NCBI GenBank assembly: GCA_964402175.1 | Contig: CAYOBN010000019.1 | Span: 9,679 to 73,678, forward strand | From: JAWKUK01 sp964402175 | Lineage (GTDB): Bacteria; Planctomycetota; UBA1135; GCA-002686595 | Reading direction: 5' to 3' | DNA length: 64,000 nt | In this document: one piece after another, positions 25,446-34,899 of the stretch | Layout of the letters: each line of letters opens with the position of its first letter | Position numbering within the stretch: position 1 is the stretch's first letter | The notes under the pieces: generated by a model | The model's database searches: none | What the model saw: the letters and a program-made list of their open reading frames with translations, nothing else | What the model was told of the DNA's origin: nothing | Made by a program: the position numbers and the translations under genes

Positions 25446-25970
25446 ATGGCGACCTCCCGAACGCTCTCGTTGGTGGTGACCGCCCTGGCCGCGCTCGGCG
25501 CCGCCGCAGGCTGCGCGGCCCCGGAGGTCGACCTCGCCCCGCGCCCCGCGATCTTCAACGTCGACGAGCTCGGGATCGGGCTGCACGGCTACGACCCGGT
25601 CTCGTACTTCCCCGAGGGCGGCGGCGTGCCGCGGGTCGGGGCCACGGACGTGACGACCCGCTACGAGGGGGTCACCTACCGCTTTGCGGGTGAGGCGAAC
25701 CGTCGCCGCTTCATCGGGAACCCGGAGCGCTACGCGCCCCTCTACGGCGGCTGGAGCGCCTGGGGCATGGTCGAAGGCCAGCGTATGGACATCGATCCGA
25801 CTTCCTTCCTGATCCAGGATGGGCGCCTCTTGGTCTTCTTTTCGGGCACGTTCTCGGACGGGCGCACGAAGTGGCTGCAGCGCGACGGGCGCGAGCTGCG
25901 CGAGCGCGCCGACCGCGCCTGGTCGACGCTGCGCTCGAAAGAGGACGCCGCTGGGGCAGCGCCGCGCTGA
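25446..25970 (+). CDS. YHS-domain lipoprotein
   Basis: A 174-residue protein with a lipoprotein signal (LGAAAGC, lipidated Cys about residue 23). The YHS-domain core shows LHGYDPVSYFPEG, TTRYEGVTYRFAGEANRRRF and NPERYAPLYGGWSAWGM. In most relatives the last segment has Cys or selenocysteine (GGYCA); here the position is Ser. The remainder (DPTSFLIQDGRLLVFF, then TKWLQRDG) follows the family pattern. The role of exported YHS proteins is not established; metal binding is often suggested. It sits between the lipid operon and the second OlsB gene. Confidence 0.82.
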   Translation: MATSRTLSLVVTALAALGAAAGCAAPEVDLAPRPAIFNVDELGIGLHGYDPVSYFPEGGGVPRVGATDVTTRYEGVTYRFAGEANRRRFIGNPERYAPLYGGWSAWGMVEGQRMDIDPTSFLIQDGRLLVFFSGTFSDGRTKWLQRDGRELRERADRAWSTLRSKEDAAGAAPR

Positions 25971-25976
25971 GCGAAT

Positions 25977-26009
25977 CCACAACGAGGTCCAACCGAGGCC
26001 ACAACGAGG
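25977..26009 (+). promoter_or_regulatory. Three tandem 11-bp direct repeats upstream of the second OlsB gene
   Basis: The sequence reads CCACAACGAGG (25977-25987), TCCAACCGAGG (25988-25998) and CCACAACGAGG (25999-26009) without gaps. The outer copies are identical and the middle one differs at two or three positions. The 11-bp period places the units on one face of the helix, as in PhoB/OmpR-type binding sites, although the sequence is not the E. coli Pho box. It lies directly between the YHS stop and the olsB2 ribosome site. An operator role is inference. Confidence 0.6.
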
Positions 26010-26030
26010 ATTCACACAAAGGAGCGATGC

Positions 26031-26885
26031 TTGGGGCGTAGAAGGAGTGGCGGAAACGCCGTCCCCCGAACCCCGAGCAAGCCTTTGAACGCATCTGCCC
26101 ACCTCGGCCTCCTGCGGCGCCCCGAGCGGCCGCTCCGCGACCTGAACCTCGTCCCGCCGCTCGACGCGCTCGTCGGCAAGTACCGGCTGCGCTTCGCGCG
26201 CACCGAGGCGGACCTGGAGGAGGTCCAGCGGCTCAGGTACCGCGTCTTCAACCTGGAGCTCGGCGAAGGCCTCGCCTCCGCGCACCTCTCTGGCCTCGAC
26301 GCCGACGGCTTCGACGCGCAGTGCCAACACCTGATGGTGACCCTGGCCGCGACGGGCGAAGTGATCGGCACGTATCGGATGCAGGTCGCCGCCAGCGCGC
26401 GCGCGGGCATCGGCTGGTACTCCGCGGGTGAGTTCGATCTCGCTTCGGTGCCGCAGGAGCTGCTCGACAACGCGGTCGAGCTCGGCCGCGCGTGCATCGA
26501 CCAGGCGCACCGGGACCGGAACGTCCTGTTCCTGCTGTTCCGCGGCCTGATCGCGTACGTGCAACACAACGGCGCGCGCCGCTTCTTCGGGTGCAGCTCG
26601 CTGACGGGCACCGACCCGCGCGACGGCGCGGCGTTGTACCGGCGCCTCACGAAGGACGGGCGTGTGCACCCGGAAGTGCGCGTGCACGCTCTGCCGGCGT
26701 ACCACTGCCCGGTGGTCGAGCTCGCGGGCGACGAGCGCGAGGTCGAAGTCCCGAAGCTATTCGCGATCTACCTGCGCTACGACGCGTACGTGCTGGGACC
26801 GCCGGCGATCGACCATGAGTTCGGGACGATCGACTTCCTGACCTGGGTCGAGGCGACGGAAGCGCTCTGTGCGCGCTTCGGCTGA
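26031..26885 (+). CDS. OlsB-type N-acyltransferase (second copy)
   Basis: A paralogue of the OlsB at 19848, sharing KYRLRFARTEADLEEVQRLRY, VFNLELGEGLAS, DAQCQHLMV, GTYRMQ, ELGRACID, FFGCSSLTGTDPRD, and the end FGTIDFLTWVE. The TTG at 26031 has GGAG 6 bp upstream (26021-26024). A second TTG at 26085 would give an N-terminus matching the first copy but lacks a ribosome site. Two acyltransferases with one OlsA-like partner suggest either different amino-acid or acyl substrates, or condition-specific expression. The 11-bp triple repeat immediately upstream supports separate control. It converges on dnaK across a long hairpin. Confidence 0.85.
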   Translation: MGRRRSGGNAVPRTPSKPLNASAHLGLLRRPERPLRDLNLVPPLDALVGKYRLRFARTEADLEEVQRLRYRVFNLELGEGLASAHLSGLDADGFDAQCQHLMVTLAATGEVIGTYRMQVAASARAGIGWYSAGEFDLASVPQELLDNAVELGRACIDQAHRDRNVLFLLFRGLIAYVQHNGARRFFGCSSLTGTDPRDGAALYRRLTKDGRVHPEVRVHALPAYHCPVVELAGDEREVEVPKLFAIYLRYDAYVLGPPAIDHEFGTIDFLTWVEATEALCARFG

Positions 26886-26898
26886 GCTGGGTCGAGCT

Positions 26899-26962
26899 GT
26901 ACCAGGAACGACTTGGGGGCGAGGTCGCGCACGCGACCTCGCCCCCGAGTCGTTCCTGGTAC
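26899..26962. terminator. Long near-perfect palindrome between convergent olsB2 and dnaK
   Basis: Two 31-nt arms (26899-26929 and 26932-26962) pair with a single G-U mismatch around a two-base centre. Each end is about 14 bp from the stop codon of the flanking convergent gene. The left arm starts GTACCAGGAACGACTTGG, and nearly the same string recurs at 63953, so it may belong to a dispersed repeat used as a bidirectional terminator. Confidence 0.75.
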
Positions 26963-26975
26963 CGCTCGACGCGGA

Positions 26976-28874
26976 TCAGTTCTTCACTTCGAAGTCGGCG
27001 TCGACCGGCTCGTCGGACTCCGCGCCCTGCGCCGCGGGGTTCGCGCCGCCGCCGGCTTGCTGCTCCTGCGCGGCCTTGTAGACGACCTCGCCGAGCTTCT
27101 GGGCCTTCTTGGCGAACGCGTCGCGCGCGGCTTCGAGCTCGGACTTGTCCGTGCTGCTGCCCGCGACCCGCTCCAGGTCCGACGCGGCATCTTCGATGCC
27201 CTTCTTGTCGGAGTCGGAGAGCTTCGCGCCGTGCTCCTCGAGCTGCTTGCGCGTGGCGTGCACGAGCTGCTCGCACTCGTTCTTCAGGTCGACGACCTCG
27301 CGGCGCGCTTTGTCCTCGGCGGCGTGCTCCTCGGCGTCGCGCTTCATGCGCTCGACTTCGTCGTCGGTCAGACCCGACGAGGACTCGATGCGCACGGTCT
27401 GCACTTTGCCGGTGGCTTTGTCGACCGCTTTGACATTGAGGATGCCGTTGGCGTCGATGTCGAAGGTGACCTCGATCTGCGGCATGCCGCGCGGGGCCGG
27501 CGGGATGCCGTCGAGCTTGAAGTCGCCCAGGAGGCGGTTGTCCTTCGTGAACTCGCGCTCACCCTGGAAGACGCGGATGTCGACCTGGGGCTGGTTGTCC
27601 GCCGCCGTCGAGAAGACCTGGCTCTTCGAGGTCGGGATCGTCGTGTTCCGCTCGACGAGCTTCGTCATCACGCCGCCGAGGGTCTCGATGCCGAGGCTCA
27701 ACGGGGTGACGTCGAGGAGCTGGACGCCGGAGACCTCACCGCCGAGCACGCCGCCCTGGATCGCCGCGCCGAGCGCGACGACCTCGTCCGGGTTGACGCT
27801 CTTGTTCGGCTCCTTGCCGAAGAACTCCTTGACCTTCTGCTGGACGAGCGGGATGCGCGTCGAGCCGCCGACGAGCAGGATCTCGTCGATCTCGGAGAGC
27901 TTCAGGCCCGAATCTGCGAGCGCCTTCTTGCAGGGCTCGATCGAGCGCTGCACGAGCGGCATGATGAGGCTCTCGAAGGTCGCGCGGGTGACGCGCTGCT
28001 GCAGGTGCTTCGGACCGCTGGCGTCCGCCGTGATGAACGGCAGGTTGATCTCGCTGGTCGTGCCGCTGGAGAGCTCGATCTTGGCCTTCTCGCAGGCCTC
28101 TTTCAGGCGCTGGAGCGCCATCGGGTCCTTGCGGACATCGACGCCCGTCTGCTGCTTGAACGCGTCGGCGACGTGCTTGATGAGCAGGTCGTCGAAGTCG
28201 TCACCGCCGAGCTGGGTGTCGCCGTTCGTCGCGAGCACCTCGAAGACACCGTCACCGATGTCGAGGATCGAGATGTCGAACGTACCGCCGCCCAGGTCGT
28301 ACACGGCGACCTTGCCCTCTTTCTTCTTGTCGAGGCCGAACGCCAGCGTGGCCGCGGTCGGCTCGTTGATGATGCGCTCGACCGTCAGGCCCGCGATCGT
28401 GCCGGCGTCCTTGGTCGCCTGGCGCTGCGAGTCGTTGAAGTACGCCGGTACGGTGATGACCGCCCGGTCGACCTTCTCACCGAGGTAGCTCTCGGCGGCC
28501 TCTTTGAGGCTCTGCAGGACGATCGCGCTGATCTCCGGGGCCGAGAACGACTTGCCGTCGATGTCGACCTTGACGAGGTCCTCGGGGCCGCCCGTCAGCT
28601 TGTACGCGACGTGTTTCTCGGCCTCGCGGACCTCGGCGTGCCGGCGGCCCATGAAGCGCTTGATCGACGCGATCGTGCGCGTCGGGTTCGTGACGGCCTG
28701 GCGCTTGGCCGGCGCGCCGACGAGGCGGCTGCCGTCGTCCAGGAAGCCGACGACGGAGGGCGTGGTGCGGGCGCCCTCGAGGTTCGTGATGACGATCGGC
28801 TCGCCACCCTCCATCACGGCCACCACGGAGTTCGTGGTGCCGAGGTCGATGCCGATGATCTTGCTCTTCTTCAT
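26976..28874 (-). CDS. dnaK: Molecular chaperone DnaK (Hsp70)
   Basis: DnaK binds unfolded segments of client proteins in an ATP-driven cycle with DnaJ and GrpE. The 632-residue product has IIGIDLGTTNSVVAVMEGG at the N-terminus, IINEPTAATLAFGLDKK and YDLGGGTFDISILDIGDG in the nucleotide-binding domain, the interdomain linker followed by LLDVTPLSLGIETLGG in the substrate domain, and a helical lid ending in EPVDADFEVKN. The ATG at 28874 has GGAG 9 bp upstream and begins the conserved MKKSKIIGI. No CIRCE inverted repeat is visible upstream and no grpE or dnaJ is adjacent. Confidence 0.98.
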   Translation of the reverse strand: MKKSKIIGIDLGTTNSVVAVMEGGEPIVITNLEGARTTPSVVGFLDDGSRLVGAPAKRQAVTNPTRTIASIKRFMGRRHAEVREAEKHVAYKLTGGPEDLVKVDIDGKSFSAPEISAIVLQSLKEAAESYLGEKVDRAVITVPAYFNDSQRQATKDAGTIAGLTVERIINEPTAATLAFGLDKKKEGKVAVYDLGGGTFDISILDIGDGVFEVLATNGDTQLGGDDFDDLLIKHVADAFKQQTGVDVRKDPMALQRLKEACEKAKIELSSGTTSEINLPFITADASGPKHLQQRVTRATFESLIMPLVQRSIEPCKKALADSGLKLSEIDEILLVGGSTRIPLVQQKVKEFFGKEPNKSVNPDEVVALGAAIQGGVLGGEVSGVQLLDVTPLSLGIETLGGVMTKLVERNTTIPTSKSQVFSTAADNQPQVDIRVFQGEREFTKDNRLLGDFKLDGIPPAPRGMPQIEVTFDIDANGILNVKAVDKATGKVQTVRIESSSGLTDDEVERMKRDAEEHAAEDKARREVVDLKNECEQLVHATRKQLEEHGAKLSDSDKKGIEDAASDLERVAGSSTDKSELEAARDAFAKKAQKLGEVVYKAAQEQQAGGGANPAAQGAESDEPVDADFEVKN

Positions 28875-28995
28875 GGGATGTCTCCGCGCGCGCAGCGAGC
28901 GCGCTGCCGGGGGAGGGAACAAAGGCCGTGCCAAGTCCACGGACGCGCCAGGCCCCCCCGCCGCGCGGCCCCGGCGGGGCCCAGGCCCCCTGACA

Positions 28996-29034
28996 GCACG
29001 GCCCCGGCTGCCAGGATGACAGCCGGGGCCGTGC
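28996..29034 (-). terminator. Terminator hairpin after the molybdoenzyme operon
   Basis: A perfect 15-bp stem (28996-29010 with 29020-29034) and a 9-nt loop lie 32 bp downstream of the molybdopterin oxidoreductase stop. It separates that operon from the dnaK promoter region on the same strand. Confidence 0.7.
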
Positions 29035-29066
29035 CGCCCTGGCAGAGCCGGAAGGGGGGTGTCCCG

Positions 29067-31829
29067 TCAGAGGCCGAAGGCCGCGTCGGTCGGACGCATC
29101 GGACGGTTCAGCCACTTCGGCCGCCGCAGGCCGCCGGGGCCCGGCGCCGGGCGCGCCTTCTGCTTCCAGAGCTCGTAGTGCTGGATCGCCTTGTCGGTGT
29201 CGACCACGACGTCGCCGAAGCGATCGTCGGGCCCCGGGCGGCTGACGGTGACCTTCTGGTGCCAGCACTGCATGCCGCTGACCGGGTCGGGCTGGACCGG
29301 GAACGTCATGTTCTGGTGCACGCCGACCTCCTTCCACCACACGCGCTGCGTGTCGGGATCGAGGCTCTCGTAGGGACCGACCCCCTCCTTCACGCGCACG
29401 GTGATGACGGAGCCCTTCCACGAGACATCGACGAGCGAGCTGGAGAGCTGCGCGCCCCCCACCGTCCGGTACATGCGCCAGCGCCCCACGTGGTGCGAGC
29501 ACGCGACGATGCCCGGGTGGATGCCCTCGGTCACCCACACCCGCGCCACGAAGTGTCCGATCGCAGTGGCGACGCGCACGAGGCCGCCGTTCTCGAGGCC
29601 GAGCTGCGCCGCGTCCTCGGGGTGCACCCAGAGCGGGTTCGTGTGGCTGATCTCGTTCAGCCACTTCGAGTTGCCCGAGCGCGTGTGGATCAGCGTGGGC
29701 AGCCGGAACGTCGGCAAGAGGCAGCGCTCGCCGCGGGTCAGGTCGAGCTCGCGCCAGTGCACGTGGCTCCGCACGTAGTTCGGCAACGCCTCCTCCGGCC
29801 AGCGCCAATCGGTCAGCGTCTGCGAGTACACCTCGAGCTTGCCGCTCGGTGTGCCGAAGCCGGCGCGGCGCGAGCCGTCTTCGAGCACGGTGCCGCCCTG
29901 CTCGACGGGTTTCTCGTAGCGCTGCTGGCCGCCGTACGGCACTTCGAACGCGCCGTACTTCCGCAGGTAACCGAGCGGCGTGAGGCCCTGCGCGGTCGCG
30001 GCCTGCGGCAAGCCCGGCACATTCTTCGCGATGTCGCCGAAGTACTCGTCCAAGGACACCTTCTGGCCCGGCCGCTCCTTCGACTCGTACCACTTGCGGA
30101 TCCCGAGCGCGCCGTCGGGGTCGATCGCCCACGTGAGCGCGATCCAGAACTCGGCCTCTTCCCAGACCTCGCCCGGGTTCGCCGCGCGGGTGTCGTCGAC
30201 GGGCCGGCCCTCGAGCTCCGCAAAGCGCCGCAGCACGGGCTGGCGGAAGCCGATCCACGTCCCCGCGTGCGTCTCCTGGCTCATCAGGTCGTGGCGCTCG
30301 GGGCCGTGCCCCGTCGGCAGGACCCAGTCGGCCCACTGCGCCGTCTCCGACCACGTCGGCGTCAGCGCGACGTGCACGCCGACGCGGTCCTCCTCTTCCA
30401 GCATCCGGATCCACGACGCGCCGTCCGGGTTCGTCCAGACGGGGTTGTAGACGCGCGTGAAGTAGACCTCGAGGCGCTTGCCCTGCTCGCGCAGGAGGTG
30501 CGGCAGGAGCATCGACAGCTCGTAGTGCGTGAGCGGCCACTCCTTGGGGAAGAGCAGCTCGTTCCAGTGCTGCGGCGGCCCAGGGTTCTCGCTGGGTTTC
30601 GGCGCGGCTTTGTCCCAGCCGTGGGGGTTCCAGCCGCCCGGCGTGCCGACGCTGCCCGTGAGGACGTGCAGGAGCAGCAGCGAGCGCGCGATCTGCCAAC
30701 CGCCCAGGTTGCCGCTGGCCGCGTTGCGCCACAGGTGGCTCGTGAACTTGCCCTCGGCGCGCACGATCTCGTCCGCGAGGCTCTGCACGGTGCCCGCGGG
30801 CACCTTGCACTCCAGCGCCGCGCCGTCGTCGGTGTAACCGTCGTACTCCGCCGCGAGGCGCTCGAGGAAGCGCTCGAACGTGCCGGGCCCGCCGGCGTCC
30901 CGCGCCGTGAGGTAGTCCTGCCAGTTCACCCAGCGACGCACGAACTCGTGGTTCACGGGCCGCACGCCGTTCGGACCGGTGACGCCCTGCGCATCGCGGC
31001 GCAAGAGCTCGCGCGCGACGGCGAGCAGGAGGTACGCCTCGCTGCCGGGCCACGTCGAGACCCAGAGGTCCGCGTGGCTCGCCGAGTTCGACAGGCGTGT
31101 GTCGACGACCGCAAGGCGCATCCCGCGCTCCTTCGCCGACATGATGCGCTGCGCGTGCGGGTTGAAGTAGTGCCCCGTCTCGAGGTGCGCCGAGAGCAGG
31201 AGCGCAAAGCGCGCCTCGCTGTAATCGGGCGACGGGCGGTCCGCGCCGGACCACAGCGCAAAACCGGTGCGCGCCGAAGCGCTGCACACGTTGGTGTGGG
31301 TGTTCAGCCCGTCGATGCCCCACGCCGCCATGAGGCGCTGGACGAAGTGGTCTTCACCCGGTCGCCCGACGTGGTACATGACCTCCTGGCGGCGCTCCTC
31401 CTGGATCGCCTTGCGGATGCGCCCGCCGATGTCGGCGAGGGCTTCGTCCCACGTCGCGCGCACGAACTCGCCGCCGCCGCGCTTGCCGACGCGCTTCAGC
31501 GGGTAGAGGATCCGCTCGGGGTCCTGCACTTGGTTGAGCGTCGCCGGCCCCTTCGCGCACGTGCGCCCGCGGCTGCCGGGGTGCACCGGGTTGCCTTCGA
31601 ACTTGTCGATCTGCCCCGTGGACTTGTCCACGTACGCGAGCAACCCGCAGGCCGACTCGCAGTTGAAGCAGATCGTCGGGACGCAGCGGTACTCCTTGTA
31701 CTGCTTCGTCGGCCAAGCTTTGGGATCGAGCTCGCGCCACGCGTCCCACTTCTCGGGCGGGGGCGCGACGGAGAGCTGCCAGGGGCTCTGGCGCGGGGCT
31801 TCCGGTTTGACTTCGCTGCCGTGCGTCAT
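29067..31829 (-). CDS. Molybdopterin oxidoreductase catalytic subunit (DMSO-reductase family)
   Basis: A 920-residue catalytic subunit starting at ATG 31829. A [4Fe-4S] motif sits at the N-terminus (CFNCESACG, then TCAKG about 30 residues on). THTNVCSASARTG is in the position that supplies the molybdenum ligand (Cys or Ser). LSAHLETGHYFNPHAQ, VDTRLSNSASHAD and the C-terminal molydopterin-dinucleotide domain (RLPTLIHTRSGNSKW, THTNPLWVHPEDA-like region) follow the family pattern. No twin-arginine leader is visible, so a cytoplasm-facing enzyme is suggested. It is 14 bp downstream of the FeS-NrfD gene, forming a PsrABC/SoeABC-like quinone-linked complex. The substrate (sulfur compound or other) cannot be assigned. 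Confidence 0.88.
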   Translation of the reverse strand: MTHGSEVKPEAPRQSPWQLSVAPPPEKWDAWRELDPKAWPTKQYKEYRCVPTICFNCESACGLLAYVDKSTGQIDKFEGNPVHPGSRGRTCAKGPATLNQVQDPERILYPLKRVGKRGGGEFVRATWDEALADIGGRIRKAIQEERRQEVMYHVGRPGEDHFVQRLMAAWGIDGLNTHTNVCSASARTGFALWSGADRPSPDYSEARFALLLSAHLETGHYFNPHAQRIMSAKERGMRLAVVDTRLSNSASHADLWVSTWPGSEAYLLLAVARELLRRDAQGVTGPNGVRPVNHEFVRRWVNWQDYLTARDAGGPGTFERFLERLAAEYDGYTDDGAALECKVPAGTVQSLADEIVRAEGKFTSHLWRNAASGNLGGWQIARSLLLLHVLTGSVGTPGGWNPHGWDKAAPKPSENPGPPQHWNELLFPKEWPLTHYELSMLLPHLLREQGKRLEVYFTRVYNPVWTNPDGASWIRMLEEEDRVGVHVALTPTWSETAQWADWVLPTGHGPERHDLMSQETHAGTWIGFRQPVLRRFAELEGRPVDDTRAANPGEVWEEAEFWIALTWAIDPDGALGIRKWYESKERPGQKVSLDEYFGDIAKNVPGLPQAATAQGLTPLGYLRKYGAFEVPYGGQQRYEKPVEQGGTVLEDGSRRAGFGTPSGKLEVYSQTLTDWRWPEEALPNYVRSHVHWRELDLTRGERCLLPTFRLPTLIHTRSGNSKWLNEISHTNPLWVHPEDAAQLGLENGGLVRVATAIGHFVARVWVTEGIHPGIVACSHHVGRWRMYRTVGGAQLSSSLVDVSWKGSVITVRVKEGVGPYESLDPDTQRVWWKEVGVHQNMTFPVQPDPVSGMQCWHQKVTVSRPGPDDRFGDVVVDTDKAIQHYELWKQKARPAPGPGGLRRPKWLNRPMRPTDAAFGL

Positions 31830-31843
31830 GGGAGGAGACCCTG

Positions 31844-33415
31844 TCAGGAGATCCGCAGCGCTTGGCCGGCGCGGACGAAGGCGTGTTCGTAGAGGGCGAG
31901 GCCGAGGAGCGCAAACGCCGCCGCCGCGCCGGCTGCGGCCGGCGGGGTGAACGGCGCGACGAGCGCGATCGCCACGACGACCGCGGCGAGGCTCACGAGG
32001 TAGAGGCGCTTGAACGGGCCGCGGGTCAAGAGCGCGTGGGCCTCGTGGAACTCGCGCTCGCGGCCGAGCGGCGCGCGGGTGCCCGAGGTCAACGTCAACA
32101 CCAGGTGCAGACCCAGCGTGAACCACAGCGCCTGACGCGTGAGCGCGAGGCCGTCGTCCGTCAAGTGGAAGAGCCCCGGCGCCAGCAGCAACAGCGCCGC
32201 ACCGGAGGCCGCCGCCTGCACGACGAGGTGCGAGAAGAGCCCGCGCTCCATCCACAGCACGCGGCCCTTGGCCTGCGCGAAGAGGAACGCGGTGTACCCC
32301 GCGGTCATCACCCCGCCGAGCGCCGTCGCGGCGCCGAGGGCCGCGCCCAGCGCGCCGGTCGGCGCGAGGCCGATCCACTCGCTGGCGGCCCACAGGGCCA
32401 GCAGCGCGCCGTAGGCCGTGATCACCACGGAGCCCTTCGCGAGCCAACTGGTCCAGTTCGGGCGCAGGAGGATCTTGATGAAGCGCTCGGGCCGGCGCAG
32501 GTCCCACACGAGCAGCGCGCCGGTCACCGCGAGCCAGAAGATGCCCGCCAGCGCGACCATGACCGCGTCGACCGCGCCCGGCGCGCGCACGAGCAGGCCG
32601 AACCCGACGAGGGCCGCCCCCGCGGAGAGCGACTTGGTCAACAGGTACGCGGAGACCTTCCAGCCCCACAGCGGCGGGTGCTCGACGTCGTACACCGTGC
32701 GCGCCGCCGCGCGCGCCTCCAGGGCGCGGAATTCATCGGCGGCGAGCTGCTCCCCTTGCAGTTGGTTCGCCCACAGGTAGCCGCCGCTGGCCTGAGTCAG
32801 GAGCGGCGTCGTGCCCGCGGGCGTCGCGCCCCTGTACCAGACGTTCGGGCCGGTGCCCGCTTCGGTCTTGCGCGCGGTGAGCTCGCCCGTGGCCTTCATC
32901 TGCGACACGCGGCTGGTCGGGTCGTCGAAGTCGCCCGGCACGATCGCCTCGGTCGGGCACACGACAGCGCACGCGGGCGCGAGGCCCTGCTCGGCGCGGT
33001 GCGCGCAGAAGTGGCACTTCTGCGCCGTCCCCGTGCCCTCGTTGATGTAGAGCGCGTCGTAGGGGCAGCCCTGCATGCAGGCTTTGCAGCCGATGCAGTG
33101 CGCCGGGTCGACGTCGACGATCCCATCGGGGCGCTTCGCGAGCGCCGAGACCGGACAGATCGTGACACACGGCGCGTCCGAGCACTGGTTGCAGCGCAGG
33201 ACGGTGAAGGAGCGCTTCACCGTCGGGAAGGCACCCTCCTCCGTGTACTTGACCCAGGTGCGGAACGAGCCCAGGGGGACGTCGTTCTCCGATTTGCATG
33301 CCACGGTGCAGGCGTGACAGCCGATGCACCGGGTCTGGTCGAGGACGAAGCCGAGCTGCAAGGGTGGTGTGCCGGGGGGAGGTCGGGGAGCGCAGAGCGC
33401 CGTGTGGGGGGTCAC
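31844..33415 (-). CDS. Fused ferredoxin-like (PsrB type) and NrfD-type membrane subunit
   Basis: A 523-residue fusion from a GTG start at 33415. Residues about 20-190 carry four-cluster ferredoxin motifs: CIGCHACTVACK, CNQCSDAPCVTICP, CIGCKACMQGCP and CHFCAHR with CAVVCP. From about residue 260 there are eight or so TM helices of the NrfD/PsrC type, including LVWDLRRPERFIKIL, typical of this quinone-binding family. Usually PsrB and PsrC are separate proteins. With the molybdopterin subunit encoded 14 bp downstream, the pair would pass electrons between substrate and the quinone pool. Confidence 0.9.
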   Translation of the reverse strand: MTPHTALCAPRPPPGTPPLQLGFVLDQTRCIGCHACTVACKSENDVPLGSFRTWVKYTEEGAFPTVKRSFTVLRCNQCSDAPCVTICPVSALAKRPDGIVDVDPAHCIGCKACMQGCPYDALYINEGTGTAQKCHFCAHRAEQGLAPACAVVCPTEAIVPGDFDDPTSRVSQMKATGELTARKTEAGTGPNVWYRGATPAGTTPLLTQASGGYLWANQLQGEQLAADEFRALEARAAARTVYDVEHPPLWGWKVSAYLLTKSLSAGAALVGFGLLVRAPGAVDAVMVALAGIFWLAVTGALLVWDLRRPERFIKILLRPNWTSWLAKGSVVITAYGALLALWAASEWIGLAPTGALGAALGAATALGGVMTAGYTAFLFAQAKGRVLWMERGLFSHLVVQAAASGAALLLLAPGLFHLTDDGLALTRQALWFTLGLHLVLTLTSGTRAPLGREREFHEAHALLTRGPFKRLYLVSLAAVVVAIALVAPFTPPAAAGAAAAFALLGLALYEHAFVRAGQALRIS

Positions 33416-33435
33416 AGGGTAACCCAGGCCCGCCC

Positions 33436-34895
<1,460 letters not shown>

Positions 34896-34899
<4 letters not shown>

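Noticed and set aside
28875..28995. Possible CIRCE (HrcA) operator before dnaK
   Set aside because: No TTAGCACTC-N9-GAGTGCTAA-like inverted repeat is present in the upstream region.
26913..31892. A very long open frame on the plus strand opposite dnaK and the molybdoenzyme genes
   Set aside because: It is antisense to strongly supported genes and its product is Arg/Ala/Asp-rich without motifs, as expected for a shadow frame in very GC-rich DNA.
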